Positions 50,776 through 61,851 of a stretch of 64,000 nt of DNA are shown in pieces. A model generated the notes under the pieces. It was not told where the DNA came from. It was given only the letters and a program-made list of their open reading frames with translations, and did not search any database. Location: contig CACNPC010000004.1 of the NCBI GenBank assembly GCA_902622245.1, positions 86,001-150,000 on the forward strand. The letters are read 5' to 3'. A program made the translations under genes and the position numbers. The DNA is from an uncultured Pelagibacteraceae bacterium. Its GTDB lineage: Bacteria; Pseudomonadota; Alphaproteobacteria; Pelagibacterales; Pelagibacteraceae. Numbering within the stretch: position 1 is the first letter of the stretch; the number at the start of each line of letters is the position of its first letter.

Positions 50776-53298
50776 TTATAAGGCACCGCAGCAGTGTTTA
50801 TATTTTTTTCCTGATCCACACGGGCAAGGTTCATTTCTTCCAATTTTACTTTTTGCAATTGATTTTAAATTTTCTTTCACTTTGTTTTGAGAATTATCTT
50901 CCTCTTCTTTTTGTATTATTTTTAAATTTAAAAGCATTGTGACAAGATCAGTTTTTAATTTTCCCAGTAAATTTTCAAATAATAGAAAAGCTTCTTTTTT
51001 GTATTCCACTAAAGGATCTCTTTGTCCATAAGATCTTAAACCAATTACTTGTCTTAATTGCTCTAGGTATTGAATATGTGATTTCCAATTTTGATCTATA
51101 ATTTGTACCAATATTCTTTTTTCAATTTCTTTTCCTTGTTCAATGCCTAATAAATTATTTCTTTCATCTCTGTTATTTATAAATTTATCCTTTATTTTTT
51201 TTTCCATTGATTTTAGATCTGAGTTTAAAATTTCACCCAACTCATCATCAGTTATTGATTTACCTAAAGTTTGCTTTAAAGCTTTTGGAAATTCTTTAGA
51301 ATTAGGAGATTTTTCATGTAATATTTTTTGTCTTTTTAAATTTTCTAAAACTTCTTCTAGGAAAATATCTGAATAATTCTCATCTTTTTTACCATCTATT
51401 ACATTTTTTCGTTGTTCAAAGATTACATGTCTTTGGTCATTAAGAACATTATCAAATTTAATAAGCGTTTTTCTTATATCAAAGTTTCTTGCCTCAACTT
51501 TTTGTTGGGCTCTTTCAATCGCTTTATTTATCCAAGGATGATCAATGCTTTCACCATCTTTTAGACCAAGCTTTTCTAGCATTGAATTCATGGTTTCTGA
51601 GCCAAACAATCTCATCAAGTCATCTTCTAAACTTACAAAAAATATTGAACTTCCTTCATCTCCCTGTCTTCCAGATCGTCCTCTTGCTTGATTGTCAACT
51701 CTTCTACTTTCCATTCTTTCTGTTCCAATAACAAATAACCCCCCCCTTTTTTTTACATCCTCTTTTTCAGATTGATCTTGTCCACCTAACTTAATATCAA
51801 CACCTCTTCCAGATATACTTGTTGTAATAATAACTGAATTTGTTTTGCCGGCATTTGCAATAATTTCTGCTTCTTTCTCATGATTTTTAGCATTTAAAAC
51901 AATATGTTTAATTTTCTCTTTTTCTAACAAATTCGAGTAATGTTCAGATTTATTTATGCTAGATGTGAAAACCAACAGTGGTTGTCCAATTTCATTACAT
52001 TCTTTTATTTTTTGAATGATTGCATTGTCTTTTTCTAAACCTGTTCTAAAGATTTGGTCATTAAGATCGTTTCTTATCATTTCTTTATTGGTAGGTATCT
52101 GTAAAACAGGCAAGTTATAAATTTCAAAAAATTCTGCAGACTCTGTTTGCGCCGTTCCTGTACAACCTGCTAGTTTATCGTACAACTTAAAAAAATTTTG
52201 ATAGGTTATTGATGCCAGTGTTTGGTTTTCAGCTTTAACTTCTATTTTTTCTTTAGCCTCTAAACTCTGATGAAGTCCATCACCAAATCTTCTACCTGGC
52301 AGTTGCCTACCTGTTTGCTCGTCAATTATAATTATTTCGTTATCTTTAACTATATAATCTCGTCCATTCTCAAATAAATAATTTGCCCTTAATGCTTGAT
52401 TTACATGATGAACTAAATGTAAATTTTCTGGGTCATAAAAATTGTTATTTTTTAAAATACCAGCATCAGAAAATATTTTTTCAACATTATCTATCCCTTC
52501 ATTTGTTAAGAGTATATTTTTTTCTTTTTCATCTAAGTCAAAGTCTGTTTGTTTCAAATTTTTAATTAATTTATCTACAGCAATATATTGCATAGTTTTA
52601 TCTTCTGCTGCTCCAGAAATAACTAAAGGAGTTCTTGCCTCATCTATTAAACAGGAGTCAATCTCATCAACTATAGCGAAATTATGCTTTCTCAAGACCA
52701 TCTCATTTTTTGAATATTTCATGTTATCTCTTAAAAAATCAAAGCCTAATTCACTGTTAGTGGCATAAGTTATATCTTTATTATAATTTTCTTTGCGTTC
52801 CTCGTCTGACTGGTTTGAGTTTATATATCCACAGCTCAAACCCAAAAATTTATAAATTTTACCCATATTTATACTATCTCTTTTTGCGAGGTAATCATTT
52901 ACAGTAACTATATGAACACCTTTTTTTTCTAATGCGTTAAGGTATGCAGCAAGAACTATAGTAAGTGTTTTACCTTCACCTGTTTTCATCTCTGCAATCT
53001 TATTCTCATGTAACGCAATACCTCCTATTAGCTGAACATCAAAGTGTCTCTCATTGTTAATTCTTTTCGAAGCTTCTCTTACTAATGCAAATGCATCAGG
53101 TAATATATCGTTTAATTTTTCTCCTTCTTTTAATTTAGAGATAAATTCATTTGTTCTTAAAGGAAATTCATTATCCTCAAATTTACTAACCTTACTTTCT
53201 TTAAGATTAATCTCTTTTACAATTTTTTGAATTCTGTCTAATTCCTTTTGATTGCCACTTTTTATAAATTTACTAATAATGTTTAAAGGATTAAGCAT
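50776..53298 (-). CDS. secA: Preprotein translocase ATPase SecA
   Basis: The motor of Sec export; 840 residues. MKTGEGKTLTIVLAAYLNAL is Walker A, VDEIDSCLIDEARTPLVISG Walker B, TGTAQTESAEFFEIYNLPVL and ISGRGVDIKLGGQ the second RecA fold, and RRVDNQARGRSGRQGDEGSS motif VI. The C-terminal zinc tail CPCGSGKKYKHCC for SecB or lipid binding is intact. Its stop is one base from the convergent accA stop. Confidence 0.97.
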   Translation of the reverse strand: MLNPLNIISKFIKSGNQKELDRIQKIVKEINLKESKVSKFEDNEFPLRTNEFISKLKEGEKLNDILPDAFALVREASKRINNERHFDVQLIGGIALHENKIAEMKTGEGKTLTIVLAAYLNALEKKGVHIVTVNDYLAKRDSINMGKIYKFLGLSCGYINSNQSDEERKENYNKDITYATNSELGFDFLRDNMKYSKNEMVLRKHNFAIVDEIDSCLIDEARTPLVISGAAEDKTMQYIAVDKLIKNLKQTDFDLDEKEKNILLTNEGIDNVEKIFSDAGILKNNNFYDPENLHLVHHVNQALRANYLFENGRDYIVKDNEIIIIDEQTGRQLPGRRFGDGLHQSLEAKEKIEVKAENQTLASITYQNFFKLYDKLAGCTGTAQTESAEFFEIYNLPVLQIPTNKEMIRNDLNDQIFRTGLEKDNAIIQKIKECNEIGQPLLVFTSSINKSEHYSNLLEKEKIKHIVLNAKNHEKEAEIIANAGKTNSVIITTSISGRGVDIKLGGQDQSEKEDVKKRGGLFVIGTERMESRRVDNQARGRSGRQGDEGSSIFFVSLEDDLMRLFGSETMNSMLEKLGLKDGESIDHPWINKAIERAQQKVEARNFDIRKTLIKFDNVLNDQRHVIFEQRKNVIDGKKDENYSDIFLEEVLENLKRQKILHEKSPNSKEFPKALKQTLGKSITDDELGEILNSDLKSMEKKIKDKFINNRDERNNLLGIEQGKEIEKRILVQIIDQNWKSHIQYLEQLRQVIGLRSYGQRDPLVEYKKEAFLLFENLLGKLKTDLVTMLLNLKIIQKEEEDNSQNKVKENLKSIAKSKIGRNEPCPCGSGKKYKHCCGAL

Positions 53299-53357
53299 AT
53301 TTTTGATGTTTTAATAGTTATAAATTATATAGTTATTTATTTAAAAAATTAAATAGC

Positions 53358-54659
53358 ATGGATTTTGGTATAAACAACTTTTTTGATAAGAAACACAAGG
53401 ACTCTAAAATAGGACATTTTCAAGATCTTGAACATATTGATGGATTATCTATTTCAACAATTAGCTGTGGTCTTTATAACAAAAAAAGAGACGACTTAGT
53501 TTTATTTTATTTTAGGGATGGAGCAAGTTATGCAAATGTATATACAAAATCTAGTTTAGTATCTGAAAATATAAAATGGAATAAAAAAATAAAAGATAAA
53601 AAAATTTATGGCATTTTAATAAATACAAGAAACGCAAATGCCTTAACAGGAAATGATGGCTATAACTCTCTTAAAAAAATTTCCTTAAATTTGTCAAAAT
53701 TATTAACATCAAAACAAATAGAAGATGAGGAAAAGCCAAGAGAAATTAAACCAAACCAATTACTATTTGCTTGTACAGGCACCATAGGGGAAAAATTTCC
53801 TGAAAATGAAATTTTAAGTAACACTAAAAACTTAGTTGATAAAATAAAATACAATCAAAATAAATTAATTTGGATCAAAGCTGCTCTTGGGATTATGACA
53901 ACAGACACTAAACCAAAATTATCAATGGCAGAATGTAAGATAGCTGGTTCCGATGTAAAAATATATGGAGTTGCAAAAGGATCAGGAATGATCTTTCCAA
54001 ATATGGCAACAACTTTAGGATTTATTTTTACTGATGCAAATATTTCTTCATCAATTTTGAAACAGATACTTAATCTAAATATTAAGACTACTTTTAATGC
54101 TATAACATGCGATGGGGATACTAGTACAAATGACATGGTTTCAATATTTTCAACAGGCAAAGCAAACAACAAAGAGATAAAAAGTTTTAAAGATCCAAAA
54201 TTAAAGCAATTCATTAGTAGCGTTCATCAGGTCATGTTAAACTTAGCAAAAAGAGTTGCGAGTGATGGAGAGGGAGCAACAAAATTTGTTACCATCAAAT
54301 GCATTAATAGCAAAACTGAAAAGGATGCAAAAAATATTTGTTTCTCAATAGCTAACTCACCATTAGTTAAAACAGCAATATTTGGAGAAGATCCTAATTG
54401 GGGTAGAATTGCGATGGCAATCGGAAAAAGTGGTGTAACTGTTAAACAAGAAAAATTATCTATATTAATGGGATCTAATATGATCCTTAAAGATGGAAAA
54501 TTAGACAAAAATTATAACGAAAATATCCTTAGTGATTATATGAAAAATGAGAATATAGAGATAACAATTGATCTATCTATTGGAAGTAAAAAATTTACAG
54601 CGTATACTATGGATTTATCTAAGGAATATATTGAAATTAATTCTGATTACAGATCTTAG
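53358..54659 (+). CDS. argJ: Bifunctional glutamate N-acetyltransferase / amino-acid acetyltransferase ArgJ
   Basis: A 433-residue enzyme recycling the acetyl group in arginine synthesis. NTRNANALTGNDG, GTIGEKFPENEI, and the autocleavage region KGSGMIFPNMATTLGFIFTD with the Ala-Thr/Thr site are present; CDGDTSTNDMVSIFSTG, the catalytic-site GEDPNWGRIAMAIGKSG and the C-terminal SDYRS end the protein. It should self-cleave into alpha and beta chains before the second Thr of MATT. It belongs with argD and argF at 40-42 kb. Confidence 0.95.
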   Translation: MDFGINNFFDKKHKDSKIGHFQDLEHIDGLSISTISCGLYNKKRDDLVLFYFRDGASYANVYTKSSLVSENIKWNKKIKDKKIYGILINTRNANALTGNDGYNSLKKISLNLSKLLTSKQIEDEEKPREIKPNQLLFACTGTIGEKFPENEILSNTKNLVDKIKYNQNKLIWIKAALGIMTTDTKPKLSMAECKIAGSDVKIYGVAKGSGMIFPNMATTLGFIFTDANISSSILKQILNLNIKTTFNAITCDGDTSTNDMVSIFSTGKANNKEIKSFKDPKLKQFISSVHQVMLNLAKRVASDGEGATKFVTIKCINSKTEKDAKNICFSIANSPLVKTAIFGEDPNWGRIAMAIGKSGVTVKQEKLSILMGSNMILKDGKLDKNYNENILSDYMKNENIEITIDLSIGSKKFTAYTMDLSKEYIEINSDYRS

Positions 54660-54696
54660 GTATTGAATTCCTATAAAATGTAATTAAGTCATTTTA

Positions 54697-55119
54697 ATGA
54701 TTAAGTATTTATTAAATTGTAAAAATTGCAGTCTTGAGTTTGAAAGTTGGTTTGGTAGTTCAAAAGAATTTGATAAATTAAAAAAATTAAAACTTCTTAG
54801 TTGTCAGCAGTGCAATTCCCAAAAGATTGAAAAGTCTTTGATGAAACCAAATTTAGCTAATTCTACTTTCAAACAAGATAAAGCTTATAAGAATTATAAA
54901 AATGTTAAAAAAAAATTAAGAGAATATCAAAAATTTGTAAAAGAAAACTTTGAATATGTTGGAGAAAATTTTGCTTATGAGGCTAGATCTATTCATTATA
55001 GCAAAAAAAAAAATAAAAAAAATATTTTTGGCAAAGCATCAATTGAAGACGTTAAGGAACTTAAAGATGAAGGTATAGAGACCTCAACCATTCCATGGAT
55101 TGAAGATAAGGAAAATTAA
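54697..55119 (+). CDS. DUF1178 family protein
   Basis: A 140-residue protein of a family widespread in alphaproteobacteria. The N-terminus has two CxxC pairs, LNCKNCSLEFESWFGSSKEF and SCQQCNSQKIEKSLMKPN, that form a small zinc ribbon; the C-terminus YVGENFAYEARSIHY and ASIEDVKELKDEGIE are also family features. Function is not known. Its stop shares a TTAA with the convergent ubiG stop. Confidence 0.88.
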   Translation: MIKYLLNCKNCSLEFESWFGSSKEFDKLKKLKLLSCQQCNSQKIEKSLMKPNLANSTFKQDKAYKNYKNVKKKLREYQKFVKENFEYVGENFAYEARSIHYSKKKNKKNIFGKASIEDVKELKDEGIETSTIPWIEDKEN

Positions 55120-55844
55120 CTCTTTTTGTACTTTGTTATATAATTTACGGATTTGTCATTTGAAAGTTTCCACTTATTTAAAATTGGGTTAAATTTAACA
55201 CCATCAATACTTTTTAATTTAAGTGAATTTTTATTGCAGATATCTTCTAGATTTTCAGGTTTTACAAATTTATTCCAATCATGTGTTCCGATTGGAAGCC
55301 ATCTTAAAATATATTCAGCTCCTATTATTGCAAATACATAAGATTTCAATGTTTGGTTTAAGGTGGCAATAAACATTAAACCATCGTTTTTTAAAAATTT
55401 TGTACTTTGATTTATAAATTTAGGAATATTTTCGACATGTTCAACTATTTCCATATTAAGAACTACATCAAATTTTTTTTCATAATTAAAATTCTCTGGA
55501 GACTTATCATGATATTCAATTTTTAAATTGCTTTTTTTTAAATGATGTTTTGCAATATCAATATTTTTTTTGGACGCATCGATACCTACAACTTCTGCTC
55601 CAAGTCTTGCTAAAGGTTCAGATAGCAAACCTCCTCCACATCCAATATCAAGAATACTTATTCCATTTAATGGTTTGTGATTTGATGAAATACTAAAATC
55701 TTTAATAATATTGTTTTTTATGTACTCTATTCTTATTGGATTAAATTTGTGAAGTGGTTTAAATTTTCCATTAGGATTCCACCATTCTTCAGCAATTTTG
55801 CTAAATTTTTCTACTTCTTCTTTGTTTATAGTATTATTGCTCAT
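55116..55844 (-). CDS. ubiG: Ubiquinone biosynthesis O-methyltransferase
   Basis: A 242-residue SAM methyltransferase of ubiquinone synthesis. EKFSKIAEEWWNPNGKFKPL followed by HKFNPIRIEYI is the UbiG N-terminus; SAM motif I is ILDIGCGGGLLSEPLARLGA, then GIDASKKNI and VLNMEIVEHVENIPKF, and LPIGTHDWNKFV is the signature near the C-terminus. Divergent from lysC with 66 nt between. Confidence 0.94.
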   Translation of the reverse strand: MSNNTINKEEVEKFSKIAEEWWNPNGKFKPLHKFNPIRIEYIKNNIIKDFSISSNHKPLNGISILDIGCGGGLLSEPLARLGAEVVGIDASKKNIDIAKHHLKKSNLKIEYHDKSPENFNYEKKFDVVLNMEIVEHVENIPKFINQSTKFLKNDGLMFIATLNQTLKSYVFAIIGAEYILRWLPIGTHDWNKFVKPENLEDICNKNSLKLKSIDGVKFNPILNKWKLSNDKSVNYITKYKKS

Positions 55845-55910
55845 TCTTTATTGACATTATAAATAAGATGTATTTTATCAATATTATAAGGCTTGTAAAT
55901 AAAACTACCA

Positions 55911-57122
55911 ATGAAAATTATTGTATTAAAATTTGGCGGTACCTCAGTTGGGTCAATTCAAAGAATTAAAAAAGTATCAAAAATAATTAAATCTTACTCA
56001 AAAAAATATAGGGTGATAGTTTTATCATCTGCAATGAGTGGTACTACCAATAAGTTGATCAATATGTCAAAAAAAATCAGTGAGAATTTTCCTGATAATG
56101 AATATGATACTCTAGTTTCTGCTGGTGAGCAGATTTCATGTTCGTTGTTGGCAGGCCATTTAGCAGCAAATGGTTTAAATTCTAGATCTTGGATGGGGTG
56201 GCAAATACCAATTGTGACAGAGGGTAAACACAAATATTCAAGAATTAAACATATAAATAAAACTAAAATTTTAAAATTTTTAAAATCTGGAGGTATCCCT
56301 ATTATTGCTGGATTTCAGGGTGTGGATAAAAATTCAAATATTACAACTATTGGCAGGGGTGGTTCAGATTCAAGTGCAATTATGGTTGCAAAGTTTTTTA
56401 AAGCTGATCGATGTGTCATTTACACAGATGTTGAGGGAGTATATACAACAGATCCAAATAAACTTAATTCTGCAAAAAAAATTAAAAATATATCTTATGA
56501 AGAAATGTTAGAAATGGCCTCATTAGGATCAAAAGTAATGCAACCAGATTCTATACAAGATGCAAGATTAAATAGGATAAATATTGAGGTAAAATCTTCA
56601 TTTATAAACAAATCTGGCACATTAATTACAAAAAGAAAAAATATTATTAATAATAAAATTATCACAGGAATTTCTTCCACAGATAATGATGCAAAAGTAA
56701 CTTTATTAGGAGTTAAAGATAGACCAGGCATAGCAGCATCGATATTTAAACCACTTTCACAAAATTCGATAAACGTAGATATGGTAGTTCAAAATATATC
56801 TGCTGATGGAAAGCAAACAGATCTTACATTTACAATCAAGTCAAATGATTTGAATAAAACAAAGAAAATTATAAACAAAAATAAAAATATTGTTTTTAAA
56901 AAATTAATTTTTGATAAAAATGTATCGAAAGTATCAATAATAGGCGTTGGAATGATTACTACTCCAGGCGTTACATTTAGAATGTTTCAAGCACTTGCAA
57001 GAAAAAATATAAATATACAAGTTATTTCAACTTCAGAAATTAAAATATCAGTTTTAATAAAAAGCACAAATGTTTTAAAAGCTGTAAAATGTTTGCATAA
57101 AGAATTTAAGTTAGACAAATGA
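55911..57122 (+). CDS. lysC: Aspartate kinase
   Basis: Phosphorylates aspartate, first step to lysine, threonine and methionine; 403 residues. [53 protein letters not shown] and [13 protein letters not shown] form the kinase; two ACT domains follow ([38 protein letters not shown]), so allosteric feedback by lysine or threonine is expected. ispG overlaps its stop by 4 nt. Confidence 0.96.
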   Translation: MKIIVLKFGGTSVGSIQRIKKVSKIIKSYSKKYRVIVLSSAMSGTTNKLINMSKKISENFPDNEYDTLVSAGEQISCSLLAGHLAANGLNSRSWMGWQIPIVTEGKHKYSRIKHINKTKILKFLKSGGIPIIAGFQGVDKNSNITTIGRGGSDSSAIMVAKFFKADRCVIYTDVEGVYTTDPNKLNSAKKIKNISYEEMLEMASLGSKVMQPDSIQDARLNRINIEVKSSFINKSGTLITKRKNIINNKIITGISSTDNDAKVTLLGVKDRPGIAASIFKPLSQNSINVDMVVQNISADGKQTDLTFTIKSNDLNKTKKIINKNKNIVFKKLIFDKNVSKVSIIGVGMITTPGVTFRMFQALARKNINIQVISTSEIKISVLIKSTNVLKAVKCLHKEFKLDK

Positions 57123-58222
57123 CATCTGAAATTAGACCATTTAGAAAAATTAATAGAAAGAAGACCAAAGAGATAAGTGTTGGTAAAATTAAGGTTGGTG
57201 GAAATAATCCAATCACTGTTCAGACAATGACCAATACATTGACAACTGATCATAAATCTACAATAGAACAAATTCATAAAGTTACTGAAGCTGGCGCAGA
57301 TATTGTCAGAGTGTCGTGCCCTGATAGTAAGTCAACAGAAGCTTTAAAAACAATAATCAAACATGTGGATGTTCCTCTAGTTGCAGATATCCATTTTCAC
57401 TATAAGAGAGCAATTGAAGCTGCAGAGAATGGTGCAGATTGTCTTAGAATAAATCCTGGAAATATAGGAGATACAAAAAGAGTTGCAGAAGTTGTTTCCG
57501 CCGCAAAAAATAACAACTGTTCGATTAGAATTGGTGTAAATGCAGGATCGCTTGAAAAAGATATACTTGAGAAATATAAAGAGCCATGTCCTGAAGCCTT
57601 AGTTGAGAGTGCACTGAGGAATATTAAAATAATCGAAGATATGGATTTTACAAATTTTAAAATAAGCGTAAAATCTTCAGACGTATTTTTATCTATTGCT
57701 GCATACAAATTATTGTCAGATAAAACTGATTATCCACTCCACTTAGGAATTACTGAAGCTGGCAGCTATCTACCAGGAAGTATAAAGACCTCTATAGGCT
57801 TTGGAAGTTTGTTGTTAGATGGTATAGGAGATACAATAAGAGTATCACTTTCTGATGATCCTATTGAAGAAATTAATGTTGGAAATGAAATTTTAAAATC
57901 CTTAAATCTTAGAAATAGAGGTGTAAAAATTATTTCTTGTCCATCCTGTGCTAGACAAGCTTTTCAAGTTATAGAAACTGTAAAACAATTAGAAAAGAAA
58001 CTATCTCATATTAAAGAACCAATAACTTTATCAATTATTGGGTGTGTTGTTAATGGACCTGGTGAAGCCAAACAAACAGAAATAGGAATAACTGGTGGTG
58101 GAAAAGGTAATCATATGTTGTATTTGAATGGCATAGATACCGAAAAAGTAACTACAAATGATATGATTGATAAAATTGTAAATTTAGTAGAAGAAAAAGT
58201 TTCCAACATAAAGCATAAATAA
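57119..58222 (+). CDS. ispG: 4-hydroxy-3-methylbut-2-enyl diphosphate synthase (flavodoxin)
   Basis: Iron-sulfur enzyme of the MEP isoprenoid pathway; 367 residues. [26 protein letters not shown] and [20 protein letters not shown] form the TIM barrel; the [4Fe-4S] cysteines are in CPSCARQAF and [11 protein letters not shown]. It overlaps lysC by 4 nt and its stop is followed directly by the prfA ATG. Normal for the bacterial form. Confidence 0.96.
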   Translation: MTSEIRPFRKINRKKTKEISVGKIKVGGNNPITVQTMTNTLTTDHKSTIEQIHKVTEAGADIVRVSCPDSKSTEALKTIIKHVDVPLVADIHFHYKRAIEAAENGADCLRINPGNIGDTKRVAEVVSAAKNNNCSIRIGVNAGSLEKDILEKYKEPCPEALVESALRNIKIIEDMDFTNFKISVKSSDVFLSIAAYKLLSDKTDYPLHLGITEAGSYLPGSIKTSIGFGSLLLDGIGDTIRVSLSDDPIEEINVGNEILKSLNLRNRGVKIISCPSCARQAFQVIETVKQLEKKLSHIKEPITLSIIGCVVNGPGEAKQTEIGITGGGKGNHMLYLNGIDTEKVTTNDMIDKIVNLVEEKVSNIKHK

Positions 58223-59296
58223 ATGCTTCCTGAAAAAAAAATAAAAAATTTAATCAGTAGGCATGCTGAACTTGAAAAAGAGTTATCATCAGGTCAGGTT
58301 GATAAAAACAAATATGCAGAACTTTCAAAAGAATACTCTAATTTAAATGAAATAATTGTATATGCAAAAGAATATTTAAATTTTCAAAAAGAGACCGAAG
58401 ATCTTAATAATGTTATAAATGATACAAAATCTGATGATGAATTATTAAGGTTTGCAAATGAAGAGCTTGATAAATTAAGAAAAAACTTTTTTGAAAATGA
58501 AAAAAAAATTAAATTATTCTTATTACCAAAAGATCAAGCAGATACAAAAAATGCAATTATTGAAATCAGAGCAGGGACGGGGGGTCTTGAAGCCAGCCTA
58601 TTTGCATCAGATTTATTTAAGATGTATGAGAAAGTTAGTCATAAAAAAAAATGGTCTTTAGAAGTTATCTCAATATCTAAAAGTGAGGCAGGCGGATTAA
58701 AAGAAATCATAGCTTTAATAAAAGGAAAAAATATTTATTCTTCTTTAAAATATGAAAGTGGAGTACACAGAGTGCAAAGAGTTCCTGATACTGAAACCCA
58801 AGGTAGAGTTCATACATCTGCTGCCACAGTTGCTGTTTTACCAGAGGCCGAAGATTTGGATATTAAATTAGATGATAAAGATCTAAGAATTGATGTTTTT
58901 AGAAGTAGTGGGCCCGGTGGACAAAGTGTTAATACTACAGACTCAGCTGTAAGAATTACGCATATTCCAACAGGAATAGTTGTAAGTCAACAGGATGAAA
59001 AATCACAAATTCGAAATAAAGAAAAAGGATTAAAAATTTTAAGATCTAGAATTTATGATTACGAAAGACAAAAGATTGACCAACAAAGATCAAAAGATAG
59101 AAAAAGCAAGATTGGAACAGGAGATAGGTCTGAGAGAATAAGGACATATAATTTTCCACAAGGAAGAATTACTGATCACAGAATTAATTTAACAATTCAC
59201 AAACTAGAGGAATTCATGGAAGGAGAAATATTTGACGAAATGATAGAAAGTTTAAGCTTACAAGCACAACAAGACGAATTAAGTAAAATAAACTAA
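58223..59296 (+). CDS. prfA: Peptide chain release factor 1
   Basis: Terminates translation at UAA and UAG; 357 residues. The GGQ peptidyl-hydrolysis motif is in [18 protein letters not shown], and the anticodon-like tripeptide region is around [20 protein letters not shown] (PxT type with PDT). [10 protein letters not shown] ends domain 4. The following gene, prmC, methylates the GGQ Gln, and the two share one base at the TAATG junction. Confidence 0.96.
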   Translation: MLPEKKIKNLISRHAELEKELSSGQVDKNKYAELSKEYSNLNEIIVYAKEYLNFQKETEDLNNVINDTKSDDELLRFANEELDKLRKNFFENEKKIKLFLLPKDQADTKNAIIEIRAGTGGLEASLFASDLFKMYEKVSHKKKWSLEVISISKSEAGGLKEIIALIKGKNIYSSLKYESGVHRVQRVPDTETQGRVHTSAATVAVLPEAEDLDIKLDDKDLRIDVFRSSGPGGQSVNTTDSAVRITHIPTGIVVSQQDEKSQIRNKEKGLKILRSRIYDYERQKIDQQRSKDRKSKIGTGDRSERIRTYNFPQGRITDHRINLTIHKLEEFMEGEIFDEMIESLSLQAQQDELSKIN

Positions 59297-60144
59297 TGAA
59301 TTATTTAGAGGCATTAAATTATGGAAATAGTATTTTAAAAATTGGCAATATTAAAAGTCATGAAATTGACAGTGAGCTACTTTTGTCCAAAGTTTTGGAG
59401 ATGCCAAGAGAACAAATTTTAATTAATTTAAAGAAAAAGATAGATGGTAAAAAACTCAATTTGTTTAAAAATTTATTATTGAGAAGAAAAAAAAACGAAC
59501 CAATAGCTTATATATTTAAAAAAAAAAATTTTTGGAAATATACTTTTAAAGTTAGCAAAGATGTTTTAATACCTAGGCCAGAAACAGAGCAAATCATTGA
59601 GGAAGTATTAAAAGTAACAGAGTTTAATTCATCAAAAAATTTTCTTGATGTTGGCACTGGTTCAGGCTGTATAATATTATCAATTCTTAAAGAAAGACCC
59701 AATTGTTACGCAACTGCAATAGATATAAGTAAAAAATCATTAGAAATTGCTAAGATTAATGCAAAAATGCACCATCTTAAAAATAAAATCAAATTCATTA
59801 ATATCGATGTTGACAAATTTAATCTTAATAAATATGATTTAATTGTTTCTAATCCCCCTTACATAAAAGTGTCTGATTTAAAAAGATTAGATTGTGATGT
59901 AAGGATATATGAACCATTATTAGCATTAAAAGCTGGGAAAGATGGACTAAGTGGAATTAGAAAGTTAATTTTTAAAAGCAAAATATTATTAAAAAAAAAC
60001 GGAAAATTGATATTTGAAATCGGGAATGGTCAGAAATATAAAGTGATAAAATTATTAAAAAATAATGGCTTCTATATAAACAAGATATGTAAAGACTTAC
60101 AATCACACCCTAGAGTTATAATCTCCACTAAATTTTTTATATGA
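59296..60144 (+). CDS. prmC: Release factor glutamine methyltransferase PrmC (HemK)
   Basis: A 282-residue SAM enzyme that methylates the GGQ glutamine of release factors. PIAYIFKKKNFWKYTFKVSK, then DVLIPRPETEQIIEEVL, SAM motif FLDVGTGSGCIILSIL and the catalytic NPPY in LIVSNPPYIKVSDL are intact. It is coupled to prfA and overlaps the DUF4167 gene by 4 nt. Confidence 0.95.
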   Translation: MNYLEALNYGNSILKIGNIKSHEIDSELLLSKVLEMPREQILINLKKKIDGKKLNLFKNLLLRRKKNEPIAYIFKKKNFWKYTFKVSKDVLIPRPETEQIIEEVLKVTEFNSSKNFLDVGTGSGCIILSILKERPNCYATAIDISKKSLEIAKINAKMHHLKNKIKFINIDVDKFNLNKYDLIVSNPPYIKVSDLKRLDCDVRIYEPLLALKAGKDGLSGIRKLIFKSKILLKKNGKLIFEIGNGQKYKVIKLLKNNGFYINKICKDLQSHPRVIISTKFFI

Positions 60145-60545
60145 ACAATTACAGAAATAACAGAAAAAATAGATTTAAATCAAATAGTGACAGAAGTTTT
60201 AGAAAGAGAATAATAAATGGGCATAAAAGTCAAAATGAATATACACCAAATGTAGATTTTAAACATAGAAACCCTGGAAGAAATAATCAAAACGCCTCAA
60301 AGTTGGTAGATAAATATAATAATTTAGCTAGAGAAGCATTATCAACTGGAGATAAAATATTATCAGAGAATTACCTGCAACACGCTGATCACTTTTCAAG
60401 AGTGTTAATTACACAAGAAATTAATAAAACTAAAAGTGATAATAATGTTATTGAGCAGAATTTTAAAAAAGATATAGATCCAACTGATGTTGATGAAAAT
60501 ACAAATAAAAATATAGTAGATAAAGATACTAATTTAAAAGTTTAA
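60141..60545 (+). CDS. DUF4167 domain protein
   Basis: A 134-residue basic, Asn- and Arg-rich protein with the alphaproteobacterial DUF4167 core: LVDKYNNLAREALSTGDKIL and ENYLQHADHFSRVL. The disordered N-terminus (NNYRNNRKNRFKSNSDRSFR) suggests RNA binding. The family is regularly found after prmC and is of unknown function. The tail is acidic and low-complexity. Confidence 0.88.
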   Translation: MNNYRNNRKNRFKSNSDRSFRKRIINGHKSQNEYTPNVDFKHRNPGRNNQNASKLVDKYNNLAREALSTGDKILSENYLQHADHFSRVLITQEINKTKSDNNVIEQNFKKDIDPTDVDENTNKNIVDKDTNLKV

Positions 60546-60555
60546 TTTTAACCAA

Positions 60556-61851
60556 TTAATTTATTTTTGATATAAGATTAGATTTTAAAACATCAATTTT
60601 AATTTTTGAAACTTCGAAACTTTTCCTTTCATTGCCCTTCAATACTTTCCCAGATGGAAGCTTTAATTTTTGTGAATTTATTTTTTTTCCGTTTTCAATA
60701 ACCTCATAATGCAAATGCGGTCCAGTGGACAATCCTGTAGATCCAACATAACCGATTATTTGTCCTTGTTTTACTCTTGCTCCTCTTTTTATACCTCTGC
60801 CAAATTTTGACATGTGAGCATAAACTGTTTGATAAGTACTGTTATGTTTAATTTTTACACAATTTCCTCCACCACCACACCAACCAGCTTTTGTAACCTT
60901 TCCGTCACCAGAAGCCATGATTGGTGTACCCGTTGGAGCAGCAAAATCAGTTCCAGTGTGCATTTTAGTGTATCCTAAAATTGGATGTTTCCTTTTTCCA
61001 AAAGATGAGGATAAACGTGCTCCATTAATCGGAGTTTTCATTAAAGTTTTTCTAATGCTTTTTCCATTCTCATCAAAGTAGTCTACTTTATTTTTTTCGT
61101 ATTCATATTTATATAGTTGTAAATCTTTGTTCTGTAGATTTAAATTAGCAAATATAATTTCTCCAGTATCAACAACTTTATTTTTTTCATTAACAAATTC
61201 TTCATAAATAATTTGAAAACTATCGTCCTTCCAAATATCTCTTTGAAAGTCCACTTGAAAACCATAAAGTCTTGCAAATTCGATAATAATATTTGGTTTT
61301 ATACCCAAATTTATAGCACTATTGTATAAACTATTTGTAATTATGGTTTCTTTATATACTAACTTTTTTTTAAAATTTTTTTGAATTTTTTGCGTTTTAA
61401 AATTTGCTACCTCATCCAGCCTACTAAAAAGTATTTCATTTTTTTTATCTGTTTCTATTTTAAATTCTATTATTTTTGCCGATAAATTGTCATATTTAAA
61501 AATAAATTTTTGGTTGATCTTTAAAATTTTTAAAGATTTTTCTTGTAATATAGAACTAAGTAGGATTTTCTTTTCCTTCTTGATTATGTCTAAGTTATTT
61601 ACAATACTTTCGTAAGTATCCCCCGATTTTGAAATGTAATATTCTGTTTTGTATCTTGGCTCTAAATTTCTTGTTATTTCTTTAATAGTTTTTTTTAAAT
61701 ATATGTTGCTTAAACTCGTTTTAATTTGAAATGATTGTTCATTTTTTGTATTTGAATAAATTGTCGATGTAATGATTCCGATTATAGCTATAAAAATTAG
61801 CCAAAAAAAAATTGAATACTCTTTTAAGCTTCTCAATTTAAAATATTTCAT
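60556..61851 (-). CDS. M23-family peptidoglycan metallopeptidase
   Basis: A 431-residue envelope protein. One N-terminal membrane helix (about residues 13-32) anchors it; a middle region of LysM/OapA-like fold follows, and the LytM domain near residues 290-400 holds the zinc ligands in MHTGTDFAAPTGTPIMASGD (HxxxD) and GLSTGPHLHYEV (HxH). It is likely an active DD-endopeptidase of cell-wall growth or division. Divergent from the rRNA operon. Confidence 0.92.
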   Translation of the reverse strand: MKYFKLRSLKEYSIFFWLIFIAIIGIITSTIYSNTKNEQSFQIKTSLSNIYLKKTIKEITRNLEPRYKTEYYISKSGDTYESIVNNLDIIKKEKKILLSSILQEKSLKILKINQKFIFKYDNLSAKIIEFKIETDKKNEILFSRLDEVANFKTQKIQKNFKKKLVYKETIITNSLYNSAINLGIKPNIIIEFARLYGFQVDFQRDIWKDDSFQIIYEEFVNEKNKVVDTGEIIFANLNLQNKDLQLYKYEYEKNKVDYFDENGKSIRKTLMKTPINGARLSSSFGKRKHPILGYTKMHTGTDFAAPTGTPIMASGDGKVTKAGWCGGGGNCVKIKHNSTYQTVYAHMSKFGRGIKRGARVKQGQIIGYVGSTGLSTGPHLHYEVIENGKKINSQKLKLPSGKVLKGNERKSFEVSKIKIDVLKSNLISKIN